From Nicotiana tabacum (lineage: Eukaryota; Streptophyta; Magnoliopsida; Solanales; Solanaceae), in NCBI RefSeq assembly GCF_000715075.1, contig NC_134101.1, forward strand, positions 134,926,237 through 134,990,236: a stretch of DNA of 64,000 nt, given 5' to 3'. The notes under the pieces were generated by a model, which was given only the letters and a program-made list of their open reading frames with translations, was not told the DNA's origin and made no database searches. The translations under genes were made by a program, and so were the position numbers. This document shows positions 44,791-55,432 of this stretch, one piece after another. Position 1 is the first letter of the stretch, and each line of letters begins with the position of its first letter.

Positions 44791-45950
44791 TTAGAGCCTA
44801 GTTGTTTTCTTGCTTGCGTAGTTTCTCGGCCTTATTTATATGATCGCATCAAACGGCATCAGCATGACGACCCCCATTTGCTTGTCCTTAAGGATACAAT
44901 ACAGCATGGAGATGCCAAGAAGATTTCTATTAGAGATGACGAGGTGTTGCAGATACAGGGCCGGTTATGTGTGCCCAATGTAGATGGGTTGCATAATTTT
45001 ATCCTTGAGGAGGCCCACATTTTGCGGTACTCTATTCATCCAAGTGCCGCTAAGATGTATCAGGATTTGAGACAACACTATTGGTGGAGGAGAATAAAGA
45101 AAGATATGGTGGAGTATGTGGCTCGGTGACTAAATTGTCAGCAAGTGAAGTATGAGCATCATAGGTCGGGCGCTTTGCTTTAGAGATTTGAAATTTTTGA
45201 GTCAAAATGGGAGCGTGTTACCATGGACTTAGTTGTTGGGCTCCAACAGTCTTTGAAGAAATTTGACATTGTATGAGTGATTGTGGACAAGTTGACCAAA
45301 TCAGCTCATTTCATTCTATGGTGACTACCTATTATTCAGAGCAGCTGGCTCATATCTACATCCGCGAGATTGTCCGACTTTATGATGTGGCGATATCCAC
45401 TATCTCTAATCGGGGTACGCATTTTACATTGCACTTCTAGAGAGTTGTGCAGTGTGAGTACGGCTCACGGGTTGACTTGAGTACATCATTTCACCCCCAG
45501 ATGGATGGGCAGTCCGAGCGCACCATCCATATATTAGATGATATACTTCATGCATGTGTTATATATTTTGGGAGTTCTTGGGATTAGTTCTTGCCGCATG
45601 TAGAGTTTGCCTACAACAACAGCTACCAATCGAGTTTTTAGATGGCTCCTTATGAGGCCCTATATGGGAGACAATGTCATTCTCCAATTCGTTGGTTTGA
45701 GCCAGGAGAGGTTAGGTTGTTGGGCACAAATTTGGTTCGATATGCCTTGGAGAAAGTCCAGTTGATTCAAGACCGACTTCATACAACCGAATCTAGATAG
45801 AAGAGTTATGCTGATCGAAAGGTTCGTGATTTAGCATTTATGGTTGGAGAGCAATTTTTGCTTCAGGTTTTACCCATGAAGGGTGTGATGAGGTTCGGGA
45901 AGAAGGGCAAGTTGAAACCTAGGTATATCGATCCTTGAGAGAGTTGGTGA
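44791..45950 (+). pseudogene. Integrase (C3 element)
   Basis: The zinc domain is in frame 44782-45129 ([20 protein letters not shown] ... ending ARC* LNCQQV with a TGA inside). In the core the second catalytic Asp is Asn (ISNRGTHF, AAT 45408-45410), the same change as in the A element. TAGs lie at 45181, 45438, 45639 and 45798. The region between the domains is frameshifted. The end has [18 protein letters not shown] and HPVFHGS stretches. Inactive. Confidence 0.85.
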
Positions 45951-46084
45951 GGTGGCCTACAAGCTTGCATTGCCACCTAGATTATCCGCAGTTCATCCGG
46001 TGTTCCATGGTTCTCTGCACTAGAAGTATTATGGTGATCTATCTCATGTTTTAGACTTTAGCTGAGTCCAATTGACAAGGATTT

Positions 46085-46255
46085 GACTTATATTGAGGAG
46101 TCGTTGTCTATTTTGGACCGAAAGGGCCGGAAGTTGAGATCAAAGAACATTGCTTCAGTGAAGATTCAATGGAGGTGTCATCCGATCGAGGAGGGGACTT
46201 AGGAGACCGAGCACGACATACGGAGTCGTTATCATCACCTTTTTGTCACTTCAAG
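46085..46255 (+). pseudogene. Chromodomain remnant (C3 element)
   Basis: The stretch RSKNIASVKIQWRCHPIEEG, a TAG, then ETEHDIRSRYHHLF aligns by eye with the chromodomains near 25465 and 51715. It marks the end of pol and supports Tekay identity. Confidence 0.75.
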
Positions 46256-46305
46256 TATGTGTTTAGGCACATTCAAGAACGAACATTTGTTTTGAGGGGG
46301 GAGAA

Positions 46306-48451
46306 TGTAATGACCCGACCAAGTCATTTTGTGTAATTGTGCCACTTTTCTCCTTTTGATGCTTCACACATGTATATTTATGGTTTTATGACATACGAGG
46401 TTGATTAGTTTTGTTGCGAGAAGATTTCAGGTTGAATTGGATCCTTTGGCTCTTGGCTTAGAAGCCTAAGTTGTTAGTGTTGACCAAACTTTGATTTTTG
46501 TGAAAACGACCCTGGAATGATGTTTTGATGGCTCCAATAGCTTCGTATCATGATTTTAGACTTGGGCATGTTCTTGAAATAGATTTCAGAAGTCTGTAAG
46601 TTAATTTGTGTTATTTAGTTGAAAATTGGCACTTTGAAACTTAGAAGTTTGACCCTAGGTTGAGTTTTGGCTATCAGGCTCAGAATTTTGTTTTGGGACT
46701 TGGAATAGATCCGTTATACTATTTAGAACTTGTCTGCAAAATTTGGTATTGTTTGATGTTGATTTGATAGGATTCGGACATTTTATTGCAATTCTAGAAG
46801 TTTTTGAACTTTACTGTGAAATTCATGTGTGTTGGTGTTCAGTTTGTAGTTATAGATGATATTATTTTGTTTTGACCGTGCGAGCGTGTTCGTATGATAA
46901 TTTTAGACTTGTGTGGATGTTTGGTTTAGAGCCCCGAGGGCTGGAATGAGTTGCGAATGTGATTCGTAATGGTTTGAACTGAAAATGGAATTGTTGGTAT
47001 GCTAGTGCTCTGTTGTCGCAATTGCGAGCACCAACCTCGCAAATTTCGAATGTGACAGAGGGTGGTCTAATGTCGCAAATTACACCTTTGCATTTGCGAC
47101 CACTTGGTCGCTTTTGCGAAGGTATCCAGCTTCGTAGTTGCGAAGCCTTTGTCGCAATTGCGATATTTGTCGACGTTGTTAGGGTTTCCAAATGCGATCC
47201 TTATTGCGCAATTGCGAGGGTTCGCAAACGCAAATCCTATGTCGCAAATGCGACGTATGCAGCTGGACATAAGGGCTGAAAAGTCGGGATTTAGTCTCAT
47301 TTCTCACATTTTAGAACCCTAAACTCGGTAGAAGGCAATTTGGAGAGGGAATTTTCATCTACAAACATTGGGTAAGTGATTCTAATCAATTTACAACTAT
47401 ATTTCATGAATATATCTTAATATTTAACATCAAATTTATGTGAATCAAAGAATAAAAATTGGAAAATTTTGTTAAGTTTTTAAAAAATGAGAATTTATGT
47501 TTTGAGAGTCGATTTGGACTCGGATATTAAAACTAATCACATATATAGACTCGTGGGGTTATGGTTAGTGGAAATCTATCTTTGGACCGGGCGGGCCTGG
47601 GGTTGACTTTTATTGACTTTTTGAAAAAAGTGTAAAGATTATAGCTTTATCAATTATAGTTTTTTCCCTTGCATTGTTTGATGATATTAAGTTAATTTTG
47701 GTAAGATTGGAGCCGTGTGGAGGCAAACTTTAGGGGGAAAGCTATTTTCGAGGGTTGAATTGGTCTAGTTGAGGTATGTATCTTGCCTAACTTTTTGTGG
47801 GGGAACTACTCCTTAGGATTTGGAATTGAGTGTGCTATTTGTGTTATATGAAAGCCATGTACACAAGGTGACGAGTGGGTACACGGGTTATAAGTGGTAT
47901 TTGACCGGCTTAGGTTATTTACTCTTTCCATACCTTTAATTGAATTACCATAACATGTTATATCCCTCATTGTTAATCAACTCTACATGTGTTAATCTAC
48001 CCTCACATGCTCTTTTGACATTACTAACACTTATTTTACCTCTTACTTGTTGTTATGCTCTTATATGCTTAGTTGAAATTATTGCCTTCCTTATTACCTT
48101 GTTATATCTTAAATTGATGAACTACTTTTATTGAAGTTGTTATTTTGTGAAATATCTTATTGTTGAGTTAATGGTGTTGAATTTGAGAAATTCGTTGTCA
48201 CATTGAGATTCTTGTGCACATTGTAGTTGAGCCATGGGCTATTTGTTGTTGAAACATTGATATTGTTGATTCTTTTGGCAAGTTTTGGCATATGGGCACT
48301 TGTGGTATAAGTTGTGATATTGATACGCATGTGGTGGTATAAGGCTAGGGGTTGATATTCAGTGAGATAAGATGGGCTTGATACATGTGTTGCTAGTAGG
48401 GGAACTACTTGAAGCCATGCGATGTGATAAGGTGGGATAAAACTCGATTAG
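46306..48451 (+). mobile_element. 3' LTR of the C3 element, left part
   Basis: Preceded by the purine tract GAGGGGGGAGAA (46294-46305). Starts TGTAATGACCCGACCAAGTC. It has a GC/CG module with CGCAATTGCGA words (47010-47260) and donor-like GGTAAGT at 47371 and GGTATGT at 47773. It is cut at 48451 by the insertion of 48452-54494 and resumes at 54500. Frames at 46862-48134 are LTR readings. Confidence 0.85.
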
Positions 48452-48812
48452 TGTAACGACCTGGCCGGTCGTTTTGAGAATTAACACCCCAATCCGCTAT
48501 TAACTGTTTTCCCCGTGTTTCTTTCTGCTATTGTGAGTTGACGGGAAGATTTATTTTGAGTTCGGAGTGTTTTTGGACATTTAATCCCTAAATGAGAGCT
48601 TAAGCTTTAGAATTTGGACCGTAGTTGGAACTGTGTGAATATAGCCTCGGAATGGAATTCTGTCGATTCTGTTAGCTCTGTTGGGTGATTTCGGGCTTAG
48701 GGGTGTGTTCGGATTGCATTTTGGAGGTCTGTAGCTTATTTAGGCTTGAAATGTCAAAAGTTGAATTTTTGAAGTTTTCGGATCGATAGTCTGATTTTTA
48801 TATAGGGATCGA
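48452..48812 (+). mobile_element. 5' LTR stub
   Basis: TGTAACGACCTGGCCGGTCG to TATAGGGATCGA. It matches the first ~350 bases of the LTR at 51908 and then stops abruptly. The terminal stem AACGACC/GGTCGTT (48455-48461, 48467-48473) is perfect, while the 3' LTR copy at 51908 is damaged. Confidence 0.88.
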
Positions 48813-49734
48813 TGCTGGCTATGCCACGTGTACCGCGAGTAGAGTGGAGGGTTACTTTATATCACACTCCCAATAGAGTTATTTCATTCCTTAAAGCTCA
48901 GTGAATGGTTGAGAAAGGGTGTGACGCGTATCTAGCTTATGTGAGAGAGATGTCAGTATCGATACCCCTACAGTTGATTATGTCCTAGTAGTATGGGATT
49001 TTCCTGTTGTGTTTCCAGCTAATCTTTCGGGTATGCGACCCGACATGGATATTGATTTGTTACCGGGCACTCAACTCATTTCTAATCCTCCTTATTGTAT
49101 GGCTCCTTCTAAGTTGAAGGAGTTGAAGGAGCAGTTGCAGGAATTACTTGACAAGGGTTTCATTCGACCTAGTGTATAACCTTGGGGTGCTCTTGTCTTG
49201 TTTGTAAAGAAAAAGGTTGGTTCTATGTGTATGTGCATGGATTATCGCTAGTTGAACGAAGTTACAGTGAAGAACCGGTATCCTTTGCCCCGTATTGATG
49301 ATCTGTTTGACCAGTTACAGGGTGCTCGAGTGTTTTCTAAGATTGACTTGCGTTTAGGTTATCATCAATTGAAGATTTGGGAGCCATATATCCAGAAGAC
49401 TTCTTTCAGGACTCGGTATGGTAATTACGAGCTCCTTGTTATGTCATTTGGGCTGATCAATACCCCAGCAACATTTATGCATTTGATGCACAATGTGTTT
49501 CAGCCATATTTTGACTCGTTCGTCATTGTCTTTATTGATGTTATTCTGGTATACTCCCGAAGTCGGGAAGATCATGAGCAACACCTGAGGACAGTGCTTC
49601 AGACTTTAAGGGAAAAGAAATTATATGTGAAGTTCTTGAAATGTGAGTTTTGGTTGGATTCCGTGGCATTCCTGGGTCACATGGTATCGAATGAAGGGAT
49701 CAAGGAGGATCCAAAGAAAGTGGAAGTAGTGTAG
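48813..49734 (+). pseudogene. Protease end and reverse transcriptase (C copy)
   Basis: Starts in the protease end (LAMPRVPRVEW) with the linker to RT. RT continues in the frame 49252-49734 with [20 protein letters not shown] and [11 protein letters not shown]. The catalytic FIDD is FIDV: the second Asp is Val (GTT, 49540-49542, residue 97 of this frame). Stops: TAA near 49178, TAG at 49249 and TAG at 49732, the last two at Gln positions of relatives. RT would be inactive even without the stops. Confidence 0.9.
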
Positions 49735-50369
49735 AGTTGGCCCAGACTATCCTCGGCTATAGAGATCCATAGTTTTCTTGGCTTAGTGGGTTATTACTGT
49801 CGATTTGTTGAGGGATTTTCATCTATTGTAGCACCTATGAACAGGCTGACTCAGAAGGGTGCTCCGCTCAAGTGGACGGAAGAGTGTGAGGAGAGCTTCC
49901 AGAAGCTCAAGACAGCTTTGACTTCAGCCCCAGTATTGATATTGCATACAGGTTCGGGGCCTTATACTGTCTATTGTGATTCCTCGAGGATTGTCCTTGG
50001 AGCGGTATTGATGCAGGACGGTAGGGTGATTGCCTATGCCTCCAGAAAGCTGAAGGTGCATGAGAAGAGTTATCCTATCCATGATCTCGAGTTAGCTGTT
50101 ATTGTTCACGCCTTGAAGATCTGACGTCATTATTTTATGGTGTTCCTTGTGAGATCAGGAATTTGCAGCATATGTTCAAGATGAAGGACCTTAATTTGCA
50201 TCAGAGGAGGTGGATAGAGCTACTGAAGGACTATGATATCACTATTTTATACCACCCAGGGAAGGCTAATATTGTGACCGACGCTTTGAGTCACCGGGCG
50301 GAGAGTTTGGGGAGTTTGGCATATCTACCAGCTGTGGAGAGGCCCATAGTGATGGATGTCAGGCGTTAG
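49735..50369 (+). pseudogene. RNase H (C copy)
   Basis: The frame 49786-50124 carries [40 protein letters not shown] and [15 protein letters not shown] short loss then removes the TDH motif (GVPCEIRNLQHMFKMKDL at 50139 onward), so the third catalytic Asp is missing. The end VTDALSH keeps the fourth. RNase H would not be active. Confidence 0.85.
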
Positions 50370-50499
50370 CCAGCCAGTTTGTGAGATTGGATCTTTCGGA
50401 GCCCAGTCAGGTTCTAGCTTGTGTAATTTCTCGGTCTTCCTTGTTTGATCGTATTAGAGAGTGTCAGTGTGATGACCCTCATTTGTATGCCTTCAAGGA

Positions 50500-51656
50500 C
50501 AAGGTTCTGCATGTGATGCCAAAGATGTGACCATCGGTGATAACGGGGTATTGTGGATGCAAGGCCGGGTATGTGTACCCAATGTTGATGGGCTTCGGGA
50601 ATTGATTCTTGAGGAGGCCCATAGTTTGTTGTATTCCATCCATTCAGGTGTCGTGAAGATGTACCAGGATTTGAGACAACACTATTGGTGGAGGCGGATG
50701 AAGAAAGATATATTTGGGCTCGGTGCCTTAATTGTCAGCAAGTGAAGTACGAGCACCAGAGGCCAGGTGGCTTGCTTCAACAGATAGAGATTCCGGAGTG
50801 GAAGTGGGAGTGTATCACCATGGACTTCGTAGTTGGACTCCCACGGACTTTGAGGAAGTTCGATGCCATTTGGCTGATCGTGGATCGGCTGACCAAGTCC
50901 GCGCACTTCATTTCTGTGTGTACTACTAACTCTTTAGAGCGGTTGGCTGAGATTTATATCTGGGAGATTGTTCATATGCATGGTGTTCAAGTTTCTATCA
51001 TTTTAGATAGAGGTACTCAGTTCACATCACGGTTCTGGAGGGCCGTACAACATGAACTGGATACTAGGGTGGAGTTGAGCACAACATTTTACCCCCAAAA
51101 GGACGGATAGTCCGAGCGCACTATTCAGATTCTTGAGGAAATGCTCCATGCGTGTGTGATGGAGTTTGGAGGTTCTTGGGATCAGTTCTTGCCACTGATG
51201 GAGTTTGCCTACAATAACAGTTACCAGTCCAGCATTCAGATGGCACCGTATGAGGCTTTGTTTGGTAGGCGATGTAGATCCACGGTGGGTTGGTTTGAGA
51301 TGGGAGAGGCTAGATTATTGGGCACAAACTTGGTTCAGGACACCTTGGAGAAGGTTAAGGTGATTCAAGATAGACTCCACACAGCTCAATCCAAACAGAA
51401 GATTTATGCAGACCAGAAGGTTTACGATGTTTCATTTATGGTTGGAGAGCGGGTCTTGCTCCGGGTTTCGCCTATGAAGGGCATTATGATATTTGGGAAG
51501 AAGGGGAAATTGAGTCCGAGGTTTATTGGTCCTTTTGAGGTATTGCAATATGTTGGGGAGGTTGCTTATGAGCTTGCCTTACCTCCCAGCTTGGCAGGTG
51601 TTCATCCGGTATTTCATGTTTCGATGCTCCGGAGGTATCATGGTGATCTATCATGA
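50500..51656 (+). pseudogene. Integrase (C copy)
   Basis: The zinc domain is in 50527-50745 (EEAHSLLYSIHSGVVKMYQD; the second His region is shifted). Part of the Cys motif lies in another frame (RCLNCQQV at 50719-50742). The core, in frame 50685-51110, has [18 protein letters not shown] and LDRGTQFTSRFWRAV with the second Asp intact. A TAG at 51108 precedes SERTIQILEEML. The frame 51141-51656 runs through FAYNNSYQSSIQMAPYEALF and the GPY/F module GPFEVLQYVGE to [12 protein letters not shown]. Confidence 0.88.
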
Positions 51657-51689
51657 TTTTAGTTTAGTCTGTATGGATAAGGATCTATC

Positions 51690-51855
51690 TTATGTTGAGG
51701 AGCTAGTGGCGATATTGGACAAGCAGATTCAAAAGCTGAGGTCAAAGAACATTGCATCAGTGCAGGTTTAGTGGCGGGGTCAGCCGGTCGAGGAGGCGAT
51801 GTGGGAGACCAAGCAGGATATGCACAGCCGTTACCCTCATCTTTTCACCACTTCA
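51690..51855 (+). pseudogene. Chromodomain (C copy)
   Basis: LDKQIQKLRSKNIASVQV, a TAG at 51769, then WRGQPVEEAMWETKQDMHSR and YPHLF in a related frame. It is the best preserved chromodomain in the window. In the family it binds modified histones and guides insertion. Confidence 0.85.
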
Positions 51856-51898
51856 GGTATGACTCTACACTCGTTCGAGGAGGAACGAATATTTTAAT

Positions 51899-51907
51899 AG
51901 GGGAGGA
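51899..51907 (+). other. Polypurine tract of the C copy
   Basis: AGGGGAGGA directly before TGTAACGACT at 51908. Expected primer for plus-strand DNA. Confidence 0.75.
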
Positions 51908-54494
51908 TGTAACGACTCGGCCGATCATTTTGAGAATTAACGCCCTGATCCCCTATTAACTACTTTCCCTGTGTTTGTTTCTGCTATTGTGAGTTATCGA
52001 GAAGATTCATTTTGAGTTCGGAGTGTTTTGGCACATTTAGTCCCTAAATGAGAGCTTAAACTTTAGAATTTGGACTGTAGTTAGAACGGGGTGAAGACGG
52101 CCTCAGAATGGAATTATGTCGATTCCGTGAGGTCTGTTGGGTGATTTTCGGGCTTAGGGGCATGTTCGGATTGCGTTTTGGAGGTCCATAGTTTATTTAG
52201 GCTTGAAATGCCGCAAGTTGAATTTTTGAAGTTTTCGGATCGATAGTGAGATTATTATATCGGAGTCGGAATCTAATTCTGAAAGTGGGAATAGTTTTGT
52301 AGTGTCGAATGTGACTTGTGTGCAAAATTTGTGGTAAATCGGATGTGGTTTGGTTGGTTTCGGCATTGGTTGTAGAATTCTCGAGATTTCAAGTTCCTTA
52401 TGCTTGGATTAGAGGGTGAATCGTGGTTTTAGCGTTGTTTGATGTGACTCAAGGGTTGGATTAAGTTCTTATGATGTTTTAGGATTGGTTGTCATATTCG
52501 GTTGAGGTCCGGAGGGCCTCGGGTGAGTTTCAGATGCTTAACGGAAGTTGAATTGGACTTAGGAAATTGCTTAACTTTGCTGAACCTGTTGGTTTCACAC
52601 CTGTGGACTTTGGACTGTGGGTGCGACACCGCAGAAGTGGTAAGGCAACCGCAGGCGCGGTCTAAGGCATAAGAGAATTGGTCATAGATGCGGCCCATGG
52701 ACCACAAAAGTGAAACCACATCTGCGTGTAAAGGGCCGCAGGTGCGGTTAACCCCTCGCAGAAGCGGAAATCGCTGGGCTGAAAAGAGAGAAAATTGAGG
52801 GTTTGAGTTCATAACTCTAAAATCCAATTGGAGCTCGGTGGAGGGCGATTTCTGGAGAGATTTGGAAGGAGAAAGATTGGGTAATGAATTCTAACTCTAA
52901 TATGGTTCTAATACATTAATCTATTGTTAGTTTTATCATTTAATTTCGGAATTTGGAATGAAAAATTTGGGAAAAATTGAGGAATGTTCTTAGGCTAAAA
53001 TTTGGATTTTTTATCCAGATTTTGGTATCAAATTTGAGTGATTTTTGTACAGTTAGACTCGTGAGTGAATGAGTGTTCATAATTTGTAACTTTTACCCGA
53101 TTCCGAGACGTGGGCCTGGGGAGGATTTTTGGGCATTTTTCTATTTTCTTGACTTAGATTCGATTCCTTAAGCTAAACTTGTTGTTCTAGTTATATTTAC
53201 GTTATGAAATTGTTTTTATTAGATTTGGGCCACTCGAAGTTGGATACTCGTGGCAAGAGCGTGATTTTGGATTGATTTTGAGCTGGTTCGAGGTAAGTGG
53301 CTTGCCTAACCTTGTGTGGGGAACTCCTTTTAGAATTTTGGTATTGTTGTTATATGAATGCTCTGTACGTGAGGTAACGAGTGCATACATGTGCTAATTG
53401 TTGAAAAACCGCATTTTCATTAAGCAAATATCTACGTTTTCTTTTAACTGAGCAACACTAGTATACGAAGCCTCCTGTTTTGCTTAGGAAAGGATGCTTA
53501 TGTGACTTAATTGTCTTACCTGCTTAAACTTCTTACCTAGATTTTTGTGTAGCATGTCTGGAGTAGAAATTCCCTATTTTCCTGATACAAACTTGAATAG
53601 AATTATAGGATTATTTCTTGATATTGTTGTGAGTTTACTTTGGGACTACAGATCGGTATTTCGGGAGATCCCCCTGCATGTTTACTTTAGGACTACGGAT
53701 CGGTATTTCGGGAGATCCATCTGCACATTTATTATTGAGACTACATGACGATATCCAGGGAGATTGCCCTTGTACTGGATAATTACTTTGGGACTACGGA
53801 TTAATATTCCGGGAGATTACATATTTATGATTTGGACTACGGGTTGATATCCCGGGAGATTCTCTGCACATTTATGTTTGGGACTACGGGACGATATCCT
53901 GGGAGATCCCCTGTTGCTATCTCTATGTACTGAGTTATATTCTTTCTGTGATGTTATTCTTATTCGACTGTTAGTATTTTAATTATATTGTCACATTTCA
54001 TACTGTTTTACCTTGTTTTATACATATAATCAGTAGGGCCCTAATCTTCCTGGTCACTACTCGACCGAGGTTAGGCTTGGCACTTACTGGGTACCGTTGT
54101 GGTGTACTCATGCCCTTTCCTGCACATATTTTTCGTGTGCAAATCCAGGTTCTACTTCTCAGCCATACTTCAAGTGAGGCGAGGAAATCTAGAGAGTTCA
54201 AGGTATATCTGCCGCGTCCGCAAACCTACAAATCCATCTCTATTCCTCCTTTAATTACAGACTTCCTGTATTTTTCTTTGCTGTTAGACTTTCTGGAGAT
54301 TAGATACATTATGTACTTCTGTAGCTTGTGATTTCATGAGATTCCAGGCGGCATTTTAAACTTCTCTATTATGTTACCCGTAAATTGCTAGTTTTGTATC
54401 TTCATTTCCTTTTCCGCAAATTGTTAGGCTTACCTAGTCGTAGAGAATAGGTACCATCACGACAGTTCACGGAAGGAGAACTTGGGTCATGACA
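51908..54494 (+). mobile_element. 3' LTR of the C copy (complete)
   Basis: 2587 bases from TGTAACGACTCGGCC to TTGGGTCATGACA. GC module 52600-52775 with GCAGGTGCGG words, donor-like GGTAAGT at 53292, GGGACTACGG array 53636-53930, then the terminal blocks. Frames at 52492-54331 follow LTR blocks. Confidence 0.9.
53636..53930 (+). repeat. GGGACTACGG / GGGAGATCC tandem array
   Basis: About six imperfect units of the form GGGACTACGG...GGTATTTCGGGAGATCC followed by CTGCACATTTA, with a period near 50. Similar arrays occur at matching LTR positions at 60470-60860, 15410-15690 (minus), and in decayed form at 244-552. Confidence 0.8.
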
Positions 54495-54499
54495 GTTAG

Positions 54500-55352
54500 C
54501 TATTTCGGAAAAAATAATTTTCAAAATTAAATGTAAGGCTCCTGCAATGATATAATAAAAGATTGTTATTGAAATTGTAAAACGTGAATACGAGGCAGTA
54601 CCTCGGTTGTGATTCTTGTTGTGAACTTCATATTGAAAAGAGTTATTAGTTGAACTATTTTTGTTACTTTTATGTTTCCTTGTCATACCAGTTTTGACTG
54701 CATTTGATTATTTGAGGTTCTCATTAATTTCTTCCTTCTTTTTGTCCTTCTGCTTACAATACTGTCGTTAGTTTACGTTGTTAGACTGTTTTGTTATCAT
54801 TCATTTCTCCGTTTCCATTACTTCTCGTTATTATATTTTAGTTCTTTTTATGATGTCCTAGTAGGTGTTTTAACCTGGCTTTGTCACTCCTCTACCGAGG
54901 TTAGGCTTGATACTTACTGGGTACCGTTGTGGTGTACTCATACTATGCTTCTGCAGATCTTTTTGTGCAGATCCAAGTACGTCTGCCCGTGTTGTACGTT
55001 AGTGATTGACATGTTAGCTACCTTCCGGAGACTTTAAGGTATACCTGCTCGGCGTCCGCAGGCCTCGGAGCCACCTTCTATTTTTTTTAGATTTTTTACT
55101 GTTATTTCTTGTCCCAAAATAGTATTATATTACGAGACTATTAGTACTTTCTTGTAGAGCTTATGACTCAGTTCCACCAGGTTTTGGGGAAGTGTTGACT
55201 ATTGTATTGTTGAGTTTTATTATAATAGCGTAATGGTTTGATTTGAGGTTTTAGTATTGTTTTCGCTATTTATCTATGCATGTTAGGCTGGCCTAGTATT
55301 AGAGACTAGGTGCTATCACGACATTCTAAGGTGAGAAATTGGGGACGTGACA
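54500..55352 (+). mobile_element. 3' LTR of the C3 element, right part
   Basis: Continues to the terminal blocks CACTCCTCTACCGAGGTTAG, GGTACCGTTGTGGTGTACTC, TGTGCAG|ATCCAAG (ending 54970) and TTAGAGACTAGGTGCTATCA, and ends GGGGACGTGACA at 55352. With the left part the LTR is 2999 bases long. Confidence 0.85.
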
Positions 55353-55432
55353 ACGATGCTTGATATACATTATTTTTTGCAGAAGTTTTTTAATTATCAT
55401 CATAAATTGTTAACTTTTTTTGCTTATTGTAG

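Larger units (their letters stand above)
48452..54494 (+). mobile_element. Internally deleted Tekay element (C family), plus strand
   Basis: The 5' LTR start (48452-48812) is joined directly to the end of the protease. RT, RNase H, integrase, chromodomain, a purine tract and a full 2587-base 3' LTR follow. Flanks ATTAG (48447-48451) and GTTAG (54495-54499) agree at four of five bases. The deletion took the rest of the 5' LTR, the primer site, gag and most of the protease. It sits inside the 3' LTR of the C3 element and is therefore younger than it. Confidence 0.88.

Noticed and set aside
46862..47322. Overlapping frames of 72-109 codons on both strands
   Set aside because: Same reason: they cover the CGCAATTGCGA module of the C3 LTR.
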